DNA of 10,576 nt from Polaromonas sp. (GCA_013823505.1 PNMH01000107.1:1-10576), one strand, 5' to 3'. Shown: positions 1-8,013, numbered from the stretch's first letter. The notes: generated by a model from the sequence alone, not told the origin. Numbers and translations: made by a program.

Positions 1-1134
<1,134 letters not shown>

Positions 1135-1272
1135 GCTCTCCTTGCCTGAGACGCCATGCCGGCGTTGCAAGGGCTTGCCGTGGCGCTGCCACTGTCTACG
1201 CCCTTGCGCCTTGGCCTGGCGCCTCATGCCGCGTCGGAATGCATCGCTGCAGGCCGATAGCAAACCCCCAAG

Positions 1273-1306
1273 AAAAAACCCCGCGAGGCAACTCGCGGGG
1301 TTTTTT
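1273..1306. terminator. Bidirectional Rho-independent terminator between groEL and tal
   Basis: A perfect GC stem (CCCCGCGAG at 1279-1287 pairing with CTCGCGGGG at 1292-1300) closes a GCAA tetraloop of the stable GNRA type. It is flanked by six A (1273-1278) and six T (1301-1306), which extend the stem to 15 base pairs. Because there is a T run after the stem on either strand, it can end groEL transcripts on the plus strand and tal transcripts on the minus strand. This fits the convergent gene layout. Confidence 0.93.
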
Positions 1307-1350
1307 CATTGCCGTCTCTCTTCTTCTGCCTTCTGCCTCTCTCTCACCCA

Positions 1351-1439
1351 GAGCGTGGGTGCCCGGGTGGGCTGGACGGCGAATTGCTGACGCGAAGCGG
1401 CTGATGAGCCGTCCGGCCCAACCGGGCACCCACGCGCTC
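1351..1439. repeat. Long imperfect inverted repeat (about 30-base arms) in the groEL-tal gap
   Basis: The left arm at 1351-1380 is nearly the reverse complement of the right arm at 1408-1439. The alignment has two differences (left-arm positions 1367 and 1373, the latter a G-U pair in RNA) and two extra bases in the right arm, around a 27-base loop at 1381-1407. It begins 14 bases past the tal stop codon, so it would form the 3' untranslated region of tal mRNA ahead of the terminator. I do not recognise the element family. Candidates are a REP-like interspersed palindrome or a 3'-end mRNA-stabilising hairpin. No T run follows it on either strand, so it is not itself a classical terminator. 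Confidence 0.8.
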
Positions 1440-1453
1440 CAGGCCAAAGAAAC

Positions 1454-2395
1454 TCAGCGCATCAAAGCTTCCAGCTTGATGGTGTCAGCCACAAAAGCCC
1501 GAATGCCTTCGGACAGCTTCTCGGTGGCCATCGCGTCCTCGTTCAAGGCAAAGCGGAAGCTGGCCTCATCGTGAGTCACGAAAGGAATGTCCAGGCCCTT
1601 GGCCGCCCCGGCGTCGAGCGCGCGGCTCAGAGGCGCTTCGCTCGCAGCCAATTGGGCCAACAGTTCCGGGCTGATGGTCAGCAGATCGCAACCCGCCAGC
1701 GCTGTGATCTGGCCCACGTTGCGAAAGCTCGCGCCCATCACCTCGGTGGCGATGCCGTGCTTCTTGTAAAACTCATAAATGGCGCGCACCGATCGCACGC
1801 CCGGGTCGTTGGGGCCGGCCATCGCGGCCTCGTCCCAGCCTGCACCGGCCGACTTCTTGTACCAGTCGTAGATGCGTCCCACGAAGGGAGAAATCAGTTG
1901 CACCTTGGCTTGCCCGCAGGCCACAGCCTGGGCAAAGGAGAACAGCAGCGTGAGGTTGGTGTGAATCCCGTCGCGCTCCAGCCGGGCGGCGGCCTGGATG
2001 CCTTCCCAGGTGGCGGCGATCTTGATCAGCACGCGGTCCACGTGCACACCCTCACCCTGGTACAGGTCGATGATGCGCCGGGCGCGCATCACGGTGGCTT
2101 CGGTGTCGAAGCTCAGGCGGGCATCCACTTCGGTGGACACACGACCCGGAATCAGCCGCAGGATCTCGCATCCGAAGCGCACCAGCAAGCGGTTCGTGAC
2201 TTCGTCCAGTCCTTGGGCGACGTATTGCGCGACAGCGTCTTTCAACAGGTGCACGTACTCCGGCTTTTGCACCGCCTTGAGGATGAGCGAGGGATTGGTC
2301 GTGGCGTCCTGCGGCGCAAACGCGGCGATCTGTTTGAAGTCGCCGGTGTCGGCCACCACGGTGGTGAATTGTTTGAGGGCTTCGAGCTGGTTCAT
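1454..2395 (-). CDS. tal: Transaldolase (TalB type)
   Basis: Transaldolase moves a dihydroxyacetone unit between sedoheptulose 7-phosphate and glyceraldehyde 3-phosphate, giving erythrose 4-phosphate and fructose 6-phosphate, in the cytoplasmic non-oxidative pentose phosphate pathway. The 313-residue protein closely follows E. coli TalB (317 residues). Matching landmarks are TTVVADTGD with the conserved Asp at 16, the [10 protein letters not shown] signature at 30-39, [13 protein letters not shown] with the conserved Glu at 89, the Schiff-base lysine K125 in [36 protein letters not shown] and VMGASFRN. I chose ATG at 2395 because [13 protein letters not shown] aligns with the TalB N-terminus. 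The frame stays open to ATG codons at 2404 and 2434, but those would add residues not found in the family. There is no Shine-Dalgarno sequence before 2395, and a -10-like GATAAT sits only seven bases upstream, so the mRNA may be leaderless. It diverges from hexR and converges on groEL. Confidence 0.96.
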   Translation of the reverse strand: MNQLEALKQFTTVVADTGDFKQIAAFAPQDATTNPSLILKAVQKPEYVHLLKDAVAQYVAQGLDEVTNRLLVRFGCEILRLIPGRVSTEVDARLSFDTEATVMRARRIIDLYQGEGVHVDRVLIKIAATWEGIQAAARLERDGIHTNLTLLFSFAQAVACGQAKVQLISPFVGRIYDWYKKSAGAGWDEAAMAGPNDPGVRSVRAIYEFYKKHGIATEVMGASFRNVGQITALAGCDLLTISPELLAQLAASEAPLSRALDAGAAKGLDIPFVTHDEASFRFALNEDAMATEKLSEGIRAFVADTIKLEALMR

Positions 2396-2402
2396 GGGAC
2401 GC

Positions 2403-2408
2403 ATTATC
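2403..2408 (-). promoter_or_regulatory. Putative -10 element of the tal promoter
   Basis: On the minus strand this reads GATAAT, five of six bases matching the sigma-70 -10 consensus. It ends seven bases before the tal ATG at 2395, which would place the transcript start at or next to the start codon. A convincing -35 hexamer is not seen at the usual 16-18 base spacing; the AT-rich stretch in that position (about 2425-2432) lies inside the proposed HexR operator. This is motif reading only. Confidence 0.45.
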
Positions 2409-2418
2409 GAGCAGGACA

Positions 2419-2433
2419 GGTAATAAAATTTCA
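2419..2433. promoter_or_regulatory. Putative HexR operator in the tal-hexR intergenic region
   Basis: The sequence GGTAATAAAATTTCA matches 13 of 15 positions of the HexR palindrome as I recall it for proteobacteria (TGTAAT-WWW-ATTACA). It lies between divergent tal and hexR, in the place expected for an operator serving both. It covers the -35 position of the proposed tal promoter and a TAAAAT (2424-2429) that could be the hexR -10. A second, perfect six-base inverted repeat flanks it (GCAGGA at 2411-2416, TCCTGC at 2434-2439), centred one base away. The consensus is from memory and was not computed. Confidence 0.6.
2424..2429 (+). promoter_or_regulatory. Putative -10 element of the hexR promoter
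   Basis: TAAAAT matches the -10 consensus at five of six bases and lies 31 bases before the hexR ATG, leaving room for a short leader of about 25 bases. No good -35 is visible. It sits inside the proposed HexR operator, so binding would be self-repressing. Confidence 0.35.
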
Positions 2434-2449
2434 TCCTGCGATGTAACCC

Positions 2450-2454
2450 AGGTG
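2450..2454 (+). promoter_or_regulatory. hexR: Ribosome-binding site deciding the hexR start
   Basis: AGGTG, a five-base match to the anti-Shine-Dalgarno complement, lies six bases before ATG 2461. The competing GTG start at 2452 falls inside this site and has no purine-rich sequence of its own upstream, so ATG 2461 is preferred. Confidence 0.6.
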
Positions 2455-2460
2455 CCCAAC

Positions 2461-3309
2461 ATGCTCGACCGGATCAAAGCCTCCCTGCCTTCACTGGCGC
2501 CCGCCGAGCAACGCGTGGCCAAGCTCGTGCTGCTGGACCCGCGCACCTTCGCCAGCCTGCCCGTGACCGAACTCGCCGACCGCGCCCACGTGAGCAAACC
2601 CACCGTGGTGCGCTTTTGCCGCAGCATGGGCTACGACGGTCTGTCCGACTTCAAGCTCAAGCTGGCGGGCACGGTAAGCGAAGGGGTGCCTTTCATCCAC
2701 CGCAGCGTGGACGTGGACGACAAGACCAGCGACGTGCTGGTCAAGGTCATCGACAACACGGTGGCGGCGTTCTTGAAGTACCGCAACGACGCCTCGAGCC
2801 ACGCCATTGAAAAGGTGGTGGACGCGCTGGTGGCGACCTACAAACACAAGGGCCGCATCGAGTTTTACGGCGCAGGCAATTCCGGCATCGTGGCGCAGGA
2901 CGCGCAGCACAAATTCTTTCGCCTGGGCATCAACGCCATTGCCTACAGCGACGGCCACATGCAGGTGATGAGCGCTTCGCTGCTCGGCCCGGGCGACTGC
3001 GTGGTGATCGTCTCCAACTCGGGCCGCACCCGCGACCTGATGGACGCCGCCGACATCGCGCGCAAACACGGTGCGACGGTGATCACCATCACCACCAGCG
3101 GCACCCCGCTGGCGCAGGCTGGCCACATCCACCTCTCAGCCGACCACCCCGAGGGCTACGACCGCTACAGCCCCATGACCTCGCGACTGATGCACCTCAT
3201 GGTGATCGACATCGTGGCCACCTGCCTGGCGTTGCGCATCGGTGGCAACAAGCTGCAGCCGCTGCTCAAGGAAATGAAAAACAACCTGAAGAGCAAACGC
3301 TACGCCTGA
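2461..3309 (+). CDS. hexR: HexR-type transcriptional regulator (MurR/RpiR family, HTH plus SIS domain)
   Basis: The 282-residue protein has an N-terminal RpiR-type helix-turn-helix (about residues 34-58, [25 protein letters not shown]) and a C-terminal SIS sugar-phosphate-binding domain (about 125-260). The SIS domain carries the phosphate-binding turns GAGNSG (137-142) and SNSGRT (185-190). Similarity to gammaproteobacterial HexR runs the whole length: MLDRI start, [33 protein letters not shown]. In characterised bacteria HexR represses central carbon genes (zwf, edd, eda, tal and others) and is released by 2-keto-3-deoxy-6-phosphogluconate. Divergence from tal with a HexR-like site in between supports that role here, but the effector is inferred. 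ATG 2461 is preferred over GTG 2452 because AGGTG at 2450-2454 is well spaced for it; GTG would add three residues. The stop lies only 15 bases from the convergent stop of the DppF-type gene. Confidence 0.9.
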   Translation: MLDRIKASLPSLAPAEQRVAKLVLLDPRTFASLPVTELADRAHVSKPTVVRFCRSMGYDGLSDFKLKLAGTVSEGVPFIHRSVDVDDKTSDVLVKVIDNTVAAFLKYRNDASSHAIEKVVDALVATYKHKGRIEFYGAGNSGIVAQDAQHKFFRLGINAIAYSDGHMQVMSASLLGPGDCVVIVSNSGRTRDLMDAADIARKHGATVITITTSGTPLAQAGHIHLSADHPEGYDRYSPMTSRLMHLMVIDIVATCLALRIGGNKLQPLLKEMKNNLKSKRYA

Positions 3310-3324
3310 GCGACAGGATCGTTT

Positions 3325-4422
3325 TCAGATGCGGTTTTCTTCCACCGCATGGCATGCGATGCGGATACCACCCAAGGTCAGCAGGTTGGGTCGTTCGTTG
3401 CGACAGCGGTCGTTGGCGTGCGGGCAGCGCGGATTGAAGGCGCAGCCCGTGGGTGGGTTCAGCGGATTGGGCACCTCGCCCGAGACGGGCGTGCGCGAAC
3501 GGCCCGTGTCGTGCATCTTGGGAATCGCGTCGAGCAGCATGCGCGTGTAGGGGTGCCGCGGGCTGTCGAACAGCGTGTGCTTGGGCGCGAGCTCCACCAG
3601 CCGGCCGAGGTACATCACGCCCACCTGGTCGCTCACATGGCGCACCACGGCGAGGTTGTGGCTGATGAAGAGATAGGTGAGACCCTGCTGCCGCTGGAGG
3701 TCTTTCATGATGTTGAGCACCTGCGCCTGCACGCTCACGTCCAACGCACTGGTGGGCTCGTCGCACACCAGAAACTCGGGCTGTGTGGCCAGCGCCCGCG
3801 CAATCGAGATGCGCTGACGCTGTCCGCCGCTGAACTGGTGCGGGTACTTCACGCGGTCCAGCGGGGACAGCCCGACCGACCTCAGCAACTCGTCAACCCG
3901 GTCGCGCAGCGCGGCCGGCTCGGTCACGATCTCGTGTTCGCGCAGCGGTTCGGCAATGATGTCCTCCACCCGCCAGCGGGGGTTCAGGCTGGCGTACGGG
4001 TCCTGGAAGATCATCTGGATGCGCCGGCGCAGCTTGCGCCCCTCCGGGGTCTTGAACGCTGCGTGCGCGTCTTGACCGTCGAACTCGAACCCACCGCGCG
4101 TGGGCTCGTACAAACCCACCAACAGGCGCGCCACGGTGCTTTTGCCGCAGCCCGATTCACCCACCAAGGCCAGCGTCTGGCCGCGCGGGATGTCAAAAGA
4201 CACACCGTCCACCGCTCGCAGCAACTGGCGTGGCTGACGCTCGATCACGCGGTTCAGCCAGGGCGCCGACACATCGAAGGTCTTGGCCAGGTCGGTGGCG
4301 CGCACCAGCGGTGCGGCGTTGGCCGCATCCAGGGTCGCCGCAGACACGGCCGCGCGGGTCTCGGCCGTCTGGGCCTTGGCCGCCTGGGCCTGCACGGCCC
4401 GCTCGAACATGTCGGCGCTCAT
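3325..4422 (-). CDS. Dipeptide/oligopeptide ABC transporter ATP-binding protein, DppF/OppF type
   Basis: This is the last gene of the operon and one of the two ATPases that power peptide import at the inner membrane. The 365-residue protein has Walker [10 protein letters not shown] (88-96), a Q-loop in [13 protein letters not shown] (Gln140), signature FSGGQRQR (197-204), Walker B with D221-E222 in LVCDEP, the D-loop SALD and switch His255 in ISHN. The C-terminal oligopeptide-transporter extension follows (HPYTRMLL at 290-297). It contains four cysteines (C327, C333, C340, C357) spaced as in the partner ATPase, a pattern linked to an iron-sulfur cluster in some peptide transporters. An Ala-rich leader of about 37 residues precedes the usual start of the ATPase fold, which is longer than typical. 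ATG 4422 is chosen over 4455: AGGAG at 4430-4434 lies seven bases upstream, and the ATG overlaps the DppD-type stop as ATGA. The substrate is not determinable. Confidence 0.93.
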   Translation of the reverse strand: MSADMFERAVQAQAAKAQTAETRAAVSAATLDAANAAPLVRATDLAKTFDVSAPWLNRVIERQPRQLLRAVDGVSFDIPRGQTLALVGESGCGKSTVARLLVGLYEPTRGGFEFDGQDAHAAFKTPEGRKLRRRIQMIFQDPYASLNPRWRVEDIIAEPLREHEIVTEPAALRDRVDELLRSVGLSPLDRVKYPHQFSGGQRQRISIARALATQPEFLVCDEPTSALDVSVQAQVLNIMKDLQRQQGLTYLFISHNLAVVRHVSDQVGVMYLGRLVELAPKHTLFDSPRHPYTRMLLDAIPKMHDTGRSRTPVSGEVPNPLNPPTGCAFNPRCPHANDRCRNERPNLLTLGGIRIACHAVEENRI

Positions 4423-5393
4423 GCCTCGGCTCCTGCGTTGGCGTGCAGCCAGCACGCGGCCCGCGTGGCGCCGGCCGTCAGCAGATCGGGCCTGTCCACA
4501 TGGCAGCGGTCAAACACCCGTTCGCAGCGCGGGTTGTAGGCGCAGCCTGCTGGAATGGCGTTGAGGCGCGGCATCGCGCCGTCGATCTGGTGCAGGCGTT
4601 CGCGGTCCACGCTCATGTCGGGAATACAGGCCATCAGGCCCTTGGTGTATGGGTGAGCCGGGTGGTTGATGACGTCGTGCACCGGGCCGATTTCGGCAAT
4701 GCGCCCGGCATACATGACGGCCACGCGGTCGCACGTCTCGGCGATCACGCCCATGTCGTGCGTGATCAGCATCACCGCAGCACCGCGCTGTTTGCAGATG
4801 GTCTTGAGCAGCGTGATGATCTGCGCCTGGATCGAGACATCGAGCGCGGTGGTGGGCTCGTCGGCCACGATCAGCTGCGGCTCGGCGGCAAGTGCCAGGG
4901 CAATTACCACGCGCTGGCGCATGCCGCCGCTGAACTGGTGCGGGTAGTGGTCAATGCGCTGCTCGGCTGCGGGAATGCCGGTGTCCTTGAGCAGTTCAAT
5001 GGCACGCTTGCGCGCCTCGGCTTGCGTGACGGGCAGGTGCGTGGTGATGGTCTCGATCAGCTGGCGCCCCACCGAATACAGCGGGTTGAGCGAGGTCAGC
5101 GGGTCTTGAAAGATCGCGCCGATCTGGCGCCCGCGAATCTTGCGCATCTCTTCGTGCGGCAGGTTGTCGATGCGCTGGCCTTGCAGCAGGATCTCGCCCG
5201 ACGCCACGCGACCCGGCGGCTCCAGCAGGCCGATGATGGAAGCACCGGTGAGCGATTTGCCGGCGCCAGACTCACCCACCACACCGAGGATCTCGCCCGG
5301 TGCAATGTCGAAGGAGATGTCGTCAAGCGCGCGCAACGTGCCACGGCGGCTGGGAAACTCGACAACGAGGTTGTTGACTTGAAGCAGGGACAT
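4419..5393 (-). CDS. Dipeptide/oligopeptide ABC transporter ATP-binding protein, DppD/OppD type
   Basis: This is the second ATPase of the importer, 324 residues long. It shows Walker A GESGAGKS (40-47), Q-loop Gln96 in [11 protein letters not shown], signature FSGGMRQR (154-161), Walker B with E179 in [13 protein letters not shown], and switch His212 in [10 protein letters not shown]. The oligopeptide-type C-terminal region runs from HPYTKGLM (about 247-254) to four cysteines, C284, C290, C297 and C314, with the spacing 5-6-16. The Met in the signature and the MAxxPD-like segment fit DppD/OppD rather than DppF/OppF. The start at ATG 5393 ([15 protein letters not shown]) is normal for the family. 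The frame is open far upstream on the minus strand, but that part overlaps the DppC-type gene and is not real coding. The start lies two bases after the upstream stop with no strong Shine-Dalgarno sequence, suggesting coupled translation. The stop overlaps the next start as ATGA. Confidence 0.95.
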   Translation of the reverse strand: MSLLQVNNLVVEFPSRRGTLRALDDISFDIAPGEILGVVGESGAGKSLTGASIIGLLEPPGRVASGEILLQGQRIDNLPHEEMRKIRGRQIGAIFQDPLTSLNPLYSVGRQLIETITTHLPVTQAEARKRAIELLKDTGIPAAEQRIDHYPHQFSGGMRQRVVIALALAAEPQLIVADEPTTALDVSIQAQIITLLKTICKQRGAAVMLITHDMGVIAETCDRVAVMYAGRIAEIGPVHDVINHPAHPYTKGLMACIPDMSVDRERLHQIDGAMPRLNAIPAGCAYNPRCERVFDRCHVDRPDLLTAGATRAACWLHANAGAEA

Positions 5394-5395
5394 GT

Positions 5396-6328
5396 TCAGC
5401 GCAGTCTTGGGTTCAGTGCATCGCGCAGCCAGTCGCCGAGCAGGTTCACGCTGAGTGCGATCAGCACCAGCATGGCGCCGGGGAAGATGGTGATCCACCA
5501 CTCGCCGGAGAACAGGTAGTCGTTGCCCACGCGGATCAGCGTGCCCAACGACGGGGAGGTGGGCGGTGCGCCCACACCCAGGAAAGACAGCGTGGCCTCG
5601 GTGATGATGGCCGTGGCCACCTGGATGGTGGCCAGCACCAGCACCGGGCCCATGACGTTGGGCAGCACATGGCTGCGCATGATGCGCAGCGGCGCCACGC
5701 CTGTGACACGAGCCGCCTGCACGTATTCCTTGTTGCGCTCCACCAGCGTGGAGCCTCGCACCGTGCGCGCGTACTGCACCCAGCCGGTCAGCGTGATCGA
5801 GATGATGAGCACGCCGAAAGCCAGCGCTTCGTGCGCGTTGGGAAAAATCGCACGTCCAACACCCGCGATCAGCAGTGCCACCAGGATGGCAGGAAACGAC
5901 AACATCACGTCGCACAGCCGCATGAGCACGCTGTCGACCCAGCCCCCCAGAAAACCAGCGGCCAGACCAAACGACACACCGATCACCACCGAGAGGACCA
6001 CCGAGGCAAAACCCACCGCCAGCGAAATGCGCGCGCCGTACATCAGAGCGGAGAGGATGTCCCGCCCTTGGTCGTCGGTGCCCAGCAGGAAATTGCGCGA
6101 ACCCTCAGCGCTCCAGGCGGGCGGAAGGCGTGCGTTGGACAGTTCGAGGGTGGCCAGATCAAACGGGTTGTGAGGCGCCACCCAGGGCGCGAACACCGCG
6201 CAGAAGACGCAGATGAACGCGATCACCGCCGCCACGATGGCGGTGGGCGACGTGCGGAAGCTGTGGCCGACATCGCTGTCGAACCAGCGGTGCAGAAGAG
6301 AAGTCAACGTTTGGTCCTGTGAGTGCAA
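5396..6328 (-). CDS. Dipeptide/oligopeptide ABC transporter permease, DppC/OppC type
   Basis: This inner-membrane subunit forms one half of the peptide channel. It is 310 residues from the TTG at 6328, or 303 from the TTG at 6307. Features are an N-terminal membrane segment after SFRTSPTAIV (about 28-50), the family motif LLGTDDQGRDILSALMYGARISL (about 81-103), several further hydrophobic helices (about 104-125, 143-162, 170-185, 225-245 and 281-298), and the ATPase-coupling EAA loop EYVQAARVTGVAPLRIMRSH (201-220). It ends LRDALNPRLR, typical of DppC. No ATG is available near the start. TTG 6307 has AGGA seven bases upstream (6315-6318); TTG 6328 has AGGGGA eleven bases upstream (6340-6345). 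I cannot decide, and give the longer form. A multi-hairpin repeat separates it from the upstream binding-protein gene, so its expression may be lowered relative to that gene. Confidence 0.93.
   Translation of the reverse strand: MHSQDQTLTSLLHRWFDSDVGHSFRTSPTAIVAAVIAFICVFCAVFAPWVAPHNPFDLATLELSNARLPPAWSAEGSRNFLLGTDDQGRDILSALMYGARISLAVGFASVVLSVVIGVSFGLAAGFLGGWVDSVLMRLCDVMLSFPAILVALLIAGVGRAIFPNAHEALAFGVLIISITLTGWVQYARTVRGSTLVERNKEYVQAARVTGVAPLRIMRSHVLPNVMGPVLVLATIQVATAIITEATLSFLGVGAPPTSPSLGTLIRVGNDYLFSGEWWITIFPGAMLVLIALSVNLLGDWLRDALNPRLR
6315..6318 (-). promoter_or_regulatory. Candidate ribosome-binding site for the shorter DppC-type start
   Basis: AGGA on the minus strand lies seven bases before TTG 6307. 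This spacing is better than that of AGGGGA (6340-6345) before TTG 6328, and it would make the permease begin MTSLLHRWFDSD, which is the more usual N-terminal length. Confidence 0.4.
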
Positions 6329-6354
6329 TGGTGTGGCGATCCCCTGACCAGGGC

Positions 6355-6434
6355 TCGCGCGGGTCCGGCTCCGCCGGCCTAAGCGTGCGTCCCCCCACCG
6401 GGGGGAAGCCGCCGCAGGCGGCGCAGGGGGGCTT
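6355..6434. repeat. Multi-hairpin intergenic repeat inside the transporter operon
   Basis: Three short perfect hairpins stand in a row: CCGGC/GCCGG (6365-6369 with 6373-6377), CCCCCC/GGGGGG (6391-6396 with 6400-6405) and GCCGCC/GGCGGC (6408-6413 with 6417-6422), each with a three-base loop. They are joined by AAGCGTGCGT and followed by a second G run (6426-6431). The layout and wording (GGGTCCGGCT..., AAGCGTGCGTCCCCCC, then a GC hairpin and GGGGGGC) resemble an interspersed element I associate with Comamonadaceae genomes; copy number here is untested. It fills nearly the whole gap between the substrate-binding protein and DppC-type genes. No T run follows on the minus strand, so full termination is unlikely. 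RNA processing, 3'-end protection or partial attenuation are possible. Confidence 0.75.
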
Positions 6435-6435
6435 T

Positions 6436-8013
6436 CTACCTGACAGACATGTATCGGAACGGCATGAAGTTGTCAGCCATCTGGACCAGGGTCACGTTGT
6501 TGGCCACGCCCCAGGCGAGCGCCTGCTGGTGCAGCGGCAGGTGGCCGATGTCGTCCGAATGCAGCTTGAACGCCTGCTTGATCAGGGCGTCCCGCTTGGC
6601 CTTGTCGGTTTCCGACTGGATCTGCACGGTCAGCTCGTCGAGCTTGGGATTGCAGTAGGCGCCCAGGTTGAACTGGCCACTGCCCTTGTCGTCCACGCAG
6701 CGCATCAGCGCGTTCAGCGCGTTGTGCGAATCGTAGGTGCCCGGTGTCCAGCCCAGCATGTAGAAGCTGGTGTCGCGCTTGAGGATCTTGGGGAAGTAGG
6801 TGCCCTTGGTCTCGGCCTGCAGGTTGATCTTCACACCCACCCGCGCCAGGCTTGCCGCCACCGCCTGGCAAATTGCACCGTCGTTCACATATCGGTCGTT
6901 CGGGCAGTTCATGGCCACTTCAAAGCCGTTGGGGTAGCCCGCTTCGGCGAGCAGTTTCTTAGCCGCGTCGGGGTCGTACGGCAGGCGGGTGTTCATCGAC
7001 TCGTCAAAGCCGTTGATGCCCGGGCCCACCATCAGGGCGGTGGGCTTGGAGGCGCCGCGCATCACGGTGCGCTGGATGCCGTTGATGTCGATGGCCTGGT
7101 AGAAGGCCTGTCGCACACGCTTGTCCTTGAACGGGTTCTTGCCCTTGATGTTCGAGAACAGCAACTCGTCGCGCTTCTGGTCCATGCCCAGGAAGATGGT
7201 GCGCAACTCGGGGCCTTGCATCACCTTGCTTTTGCCACCGGCGTTGATGCGGGCCACGTCTTGCAGAGGCACCGGCTCGATCACGTCGACCTGCCCGGAA
7301 AGCAAGGCCGCCACGCGCGTGGCGTCGTTGCCGATGGGCGTGTACTCCACGTTGATCACGTTGCCTTCGATCTTGCCCCAGTAGTTGCCGTTGCGAACGA
7401 AGCTGGTCTTGACGTTGGGCTGGCGCTCGCGCAGGCGAAACGGGCCGGTGCCGTTGGCGCGAAACGACGCAGCGTTTTCAATGCCCTTTCGGCGGTCCAC
7501 CGGGCGCGTGGCCTGGTTCTCTTCGGACCATTTCTTGTTCATGATGAACAGCAACGAAAGCACATCGGGGAGGATGGGGAACGGCCCTTTGGTCTCGATG
7601 TCGACCGTGAAGTCGTTGACTTTGCGGATGTCTTTCACGTCGTTGGTGTAGCTCTTCATGTCGGAGCCTTCGCCCGAGGCGCGGGCGAAACTGAACAGCA
7701 CGTCATCGGCGGTGAACGGCGCGCCGTCGTGGAATTTCACGCCCTTGCGCAACTCAAAACGCCACACGCTGGGCGAGGTCTGCTTCCAGCTGGTGGCCAG
7801 TGCCGGCACCAGACCGAGGTTCTTGTCGCGGCCCACCAGCGGCTCGTAGACGTTGTTCGTCACGCTGAGCTGCAGCGACTCATTGAGCGAGTGCGGGTCC
7901 ATGGAGAGCGCATCTCCCTGGTTGCCGATGCGGATGGTCTGGGCCTGGGCTGAACCCATGGCAAACACAGCGGCCATCACGAGGCCTGTGACCAGCGTCT
8001 TGTTGAACTTCAT
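6436..8013 (-). CDS. Peptide-type ABC transporter substrate-binding protein (SBP family 5), second copy
   Basis: This periplasmic binding protein belongs to the DppA/OppA class and is 525 residues long. It has a Sec signal peptide (Lys-positive start MKFNK, hydrophobic core 7-20, cleavage after AQA at 24). The family 5 signature region LVPALATSWKQTSPSVWRFELRKGVKFHDGAPFTADDVLFSF lies at about 68-109. Later family features are GTGPFRL (188-194), DKRVRQAFYQAID (297-309) and DPDAAKKLLAEAGYPNGFE (348-365). Four cysteines (C370, C382, C439, C454) could form periplasmic disulfides, though the pairing is not shown. ATG 8013 has a strong AAGGAG site (8020-8025) six bases upstream and overlaps the stop of the M20 hydrolase gene as ATGA. 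The last 71 residues align without gaps to the other binding protein at the right end of the window. The ligand is unknown: peptides, N-acyl amino acids and similar amides are all possible. Confidence 0.95.
   Translation of the reverse strand: MKFNKTLVTGLVMAAVFAMGSAQAQTIRIGNQGDALSMDPHSLNESLQLSVTNNVYEPLVGRDKNLGLVPALATSWKQTSPSVWRFELRKGVKFHDGAPFTADDVLFSFARASGEGSDMKSYTNDVKDIRKVNDFTVDIETKGPFPILPDVLSLLFIMNKKWSEENQATRPVDRRKGIENAASFRANGTGPFRLRERQPNVKTSFVRNGNYWGKIEGNVINVEYTPIGNDATRVAALLSGQVDVIEPVPLQDVARINAGGKSKVMQGPELRTIFLGMDQKRDELLFSNIKGKNPFKDKRVRQAFYQAIDINGIQRTVMRGASKPTALMVGPGINGFDESMNTRLPYDPDAAKKLLAEAGYPNGFEVAMNCPNDRYVNDGAICQAVAASLARVGVKINLQAETKGTYFPKILKRDTSFYMLGWTPGTYDSHNALNALMRCVDDKGSGQFNLGAYCNPKLDELTVQIQSETDKAKRDALIKQAFKLHSDDIGHLPLHQQALAWGVANNVTLVQMADNFMPFRYMSVR

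Larger units (their letters stand above)
1135..1453. other. Intergenic region between convergent groEL and tal
   Basis: This 319-base non-coding gap separates two convergent genes. It holds a bidirectional terminator (1273-1306), a pyrimidine-rich run on the plus strand (about 1315-1346) and a long imperfect inverted repeat (1351-1439). The short open frames crossing it lack plausible ribosome-binding sites and overlap these structures, so I call no gene here. Confidence 0.85.

Noticed and set aside
1351..1439. Inverted repeat as insertion-sequence ends or a CRISPR unit
   Set aside because: There is no transposase, no target duplication and no repeated spacer-sized units; only one palindrome is present in the window.
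2396..2434. Transaldolase start at ATG 2434 or ATG 2404
   Set aside because: The extra residues do not match TalB N-termini, and they would cover the proposed operator and promoter. ATG 2395 aligns with the family.
3329..3350. Seven-pair hairpin (ATGCGGT/ACCGCAT) just after the hexR stop as a terminator
   Set aside because: It lies in the coding end of the DppF-type gene, the stem is short with an eight-base loop, and no T run follows on the plus strand.
5394..5915. Upstream extension of the DppD-type reading frame to 498 residues
   Set aside because: The added part overlaps the DppC-type gene in another frame and encodes Arg/His/Ala-rich sequence; the family start is at 5393.
6319..7953. 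Long plus-strand frame (544 codons) opposite the substrate-binding protein
   Set aside because: Same low-complexity shadow pattern, and it starts inside the hairpin repeat; the minus-strand protein is unmistakable.
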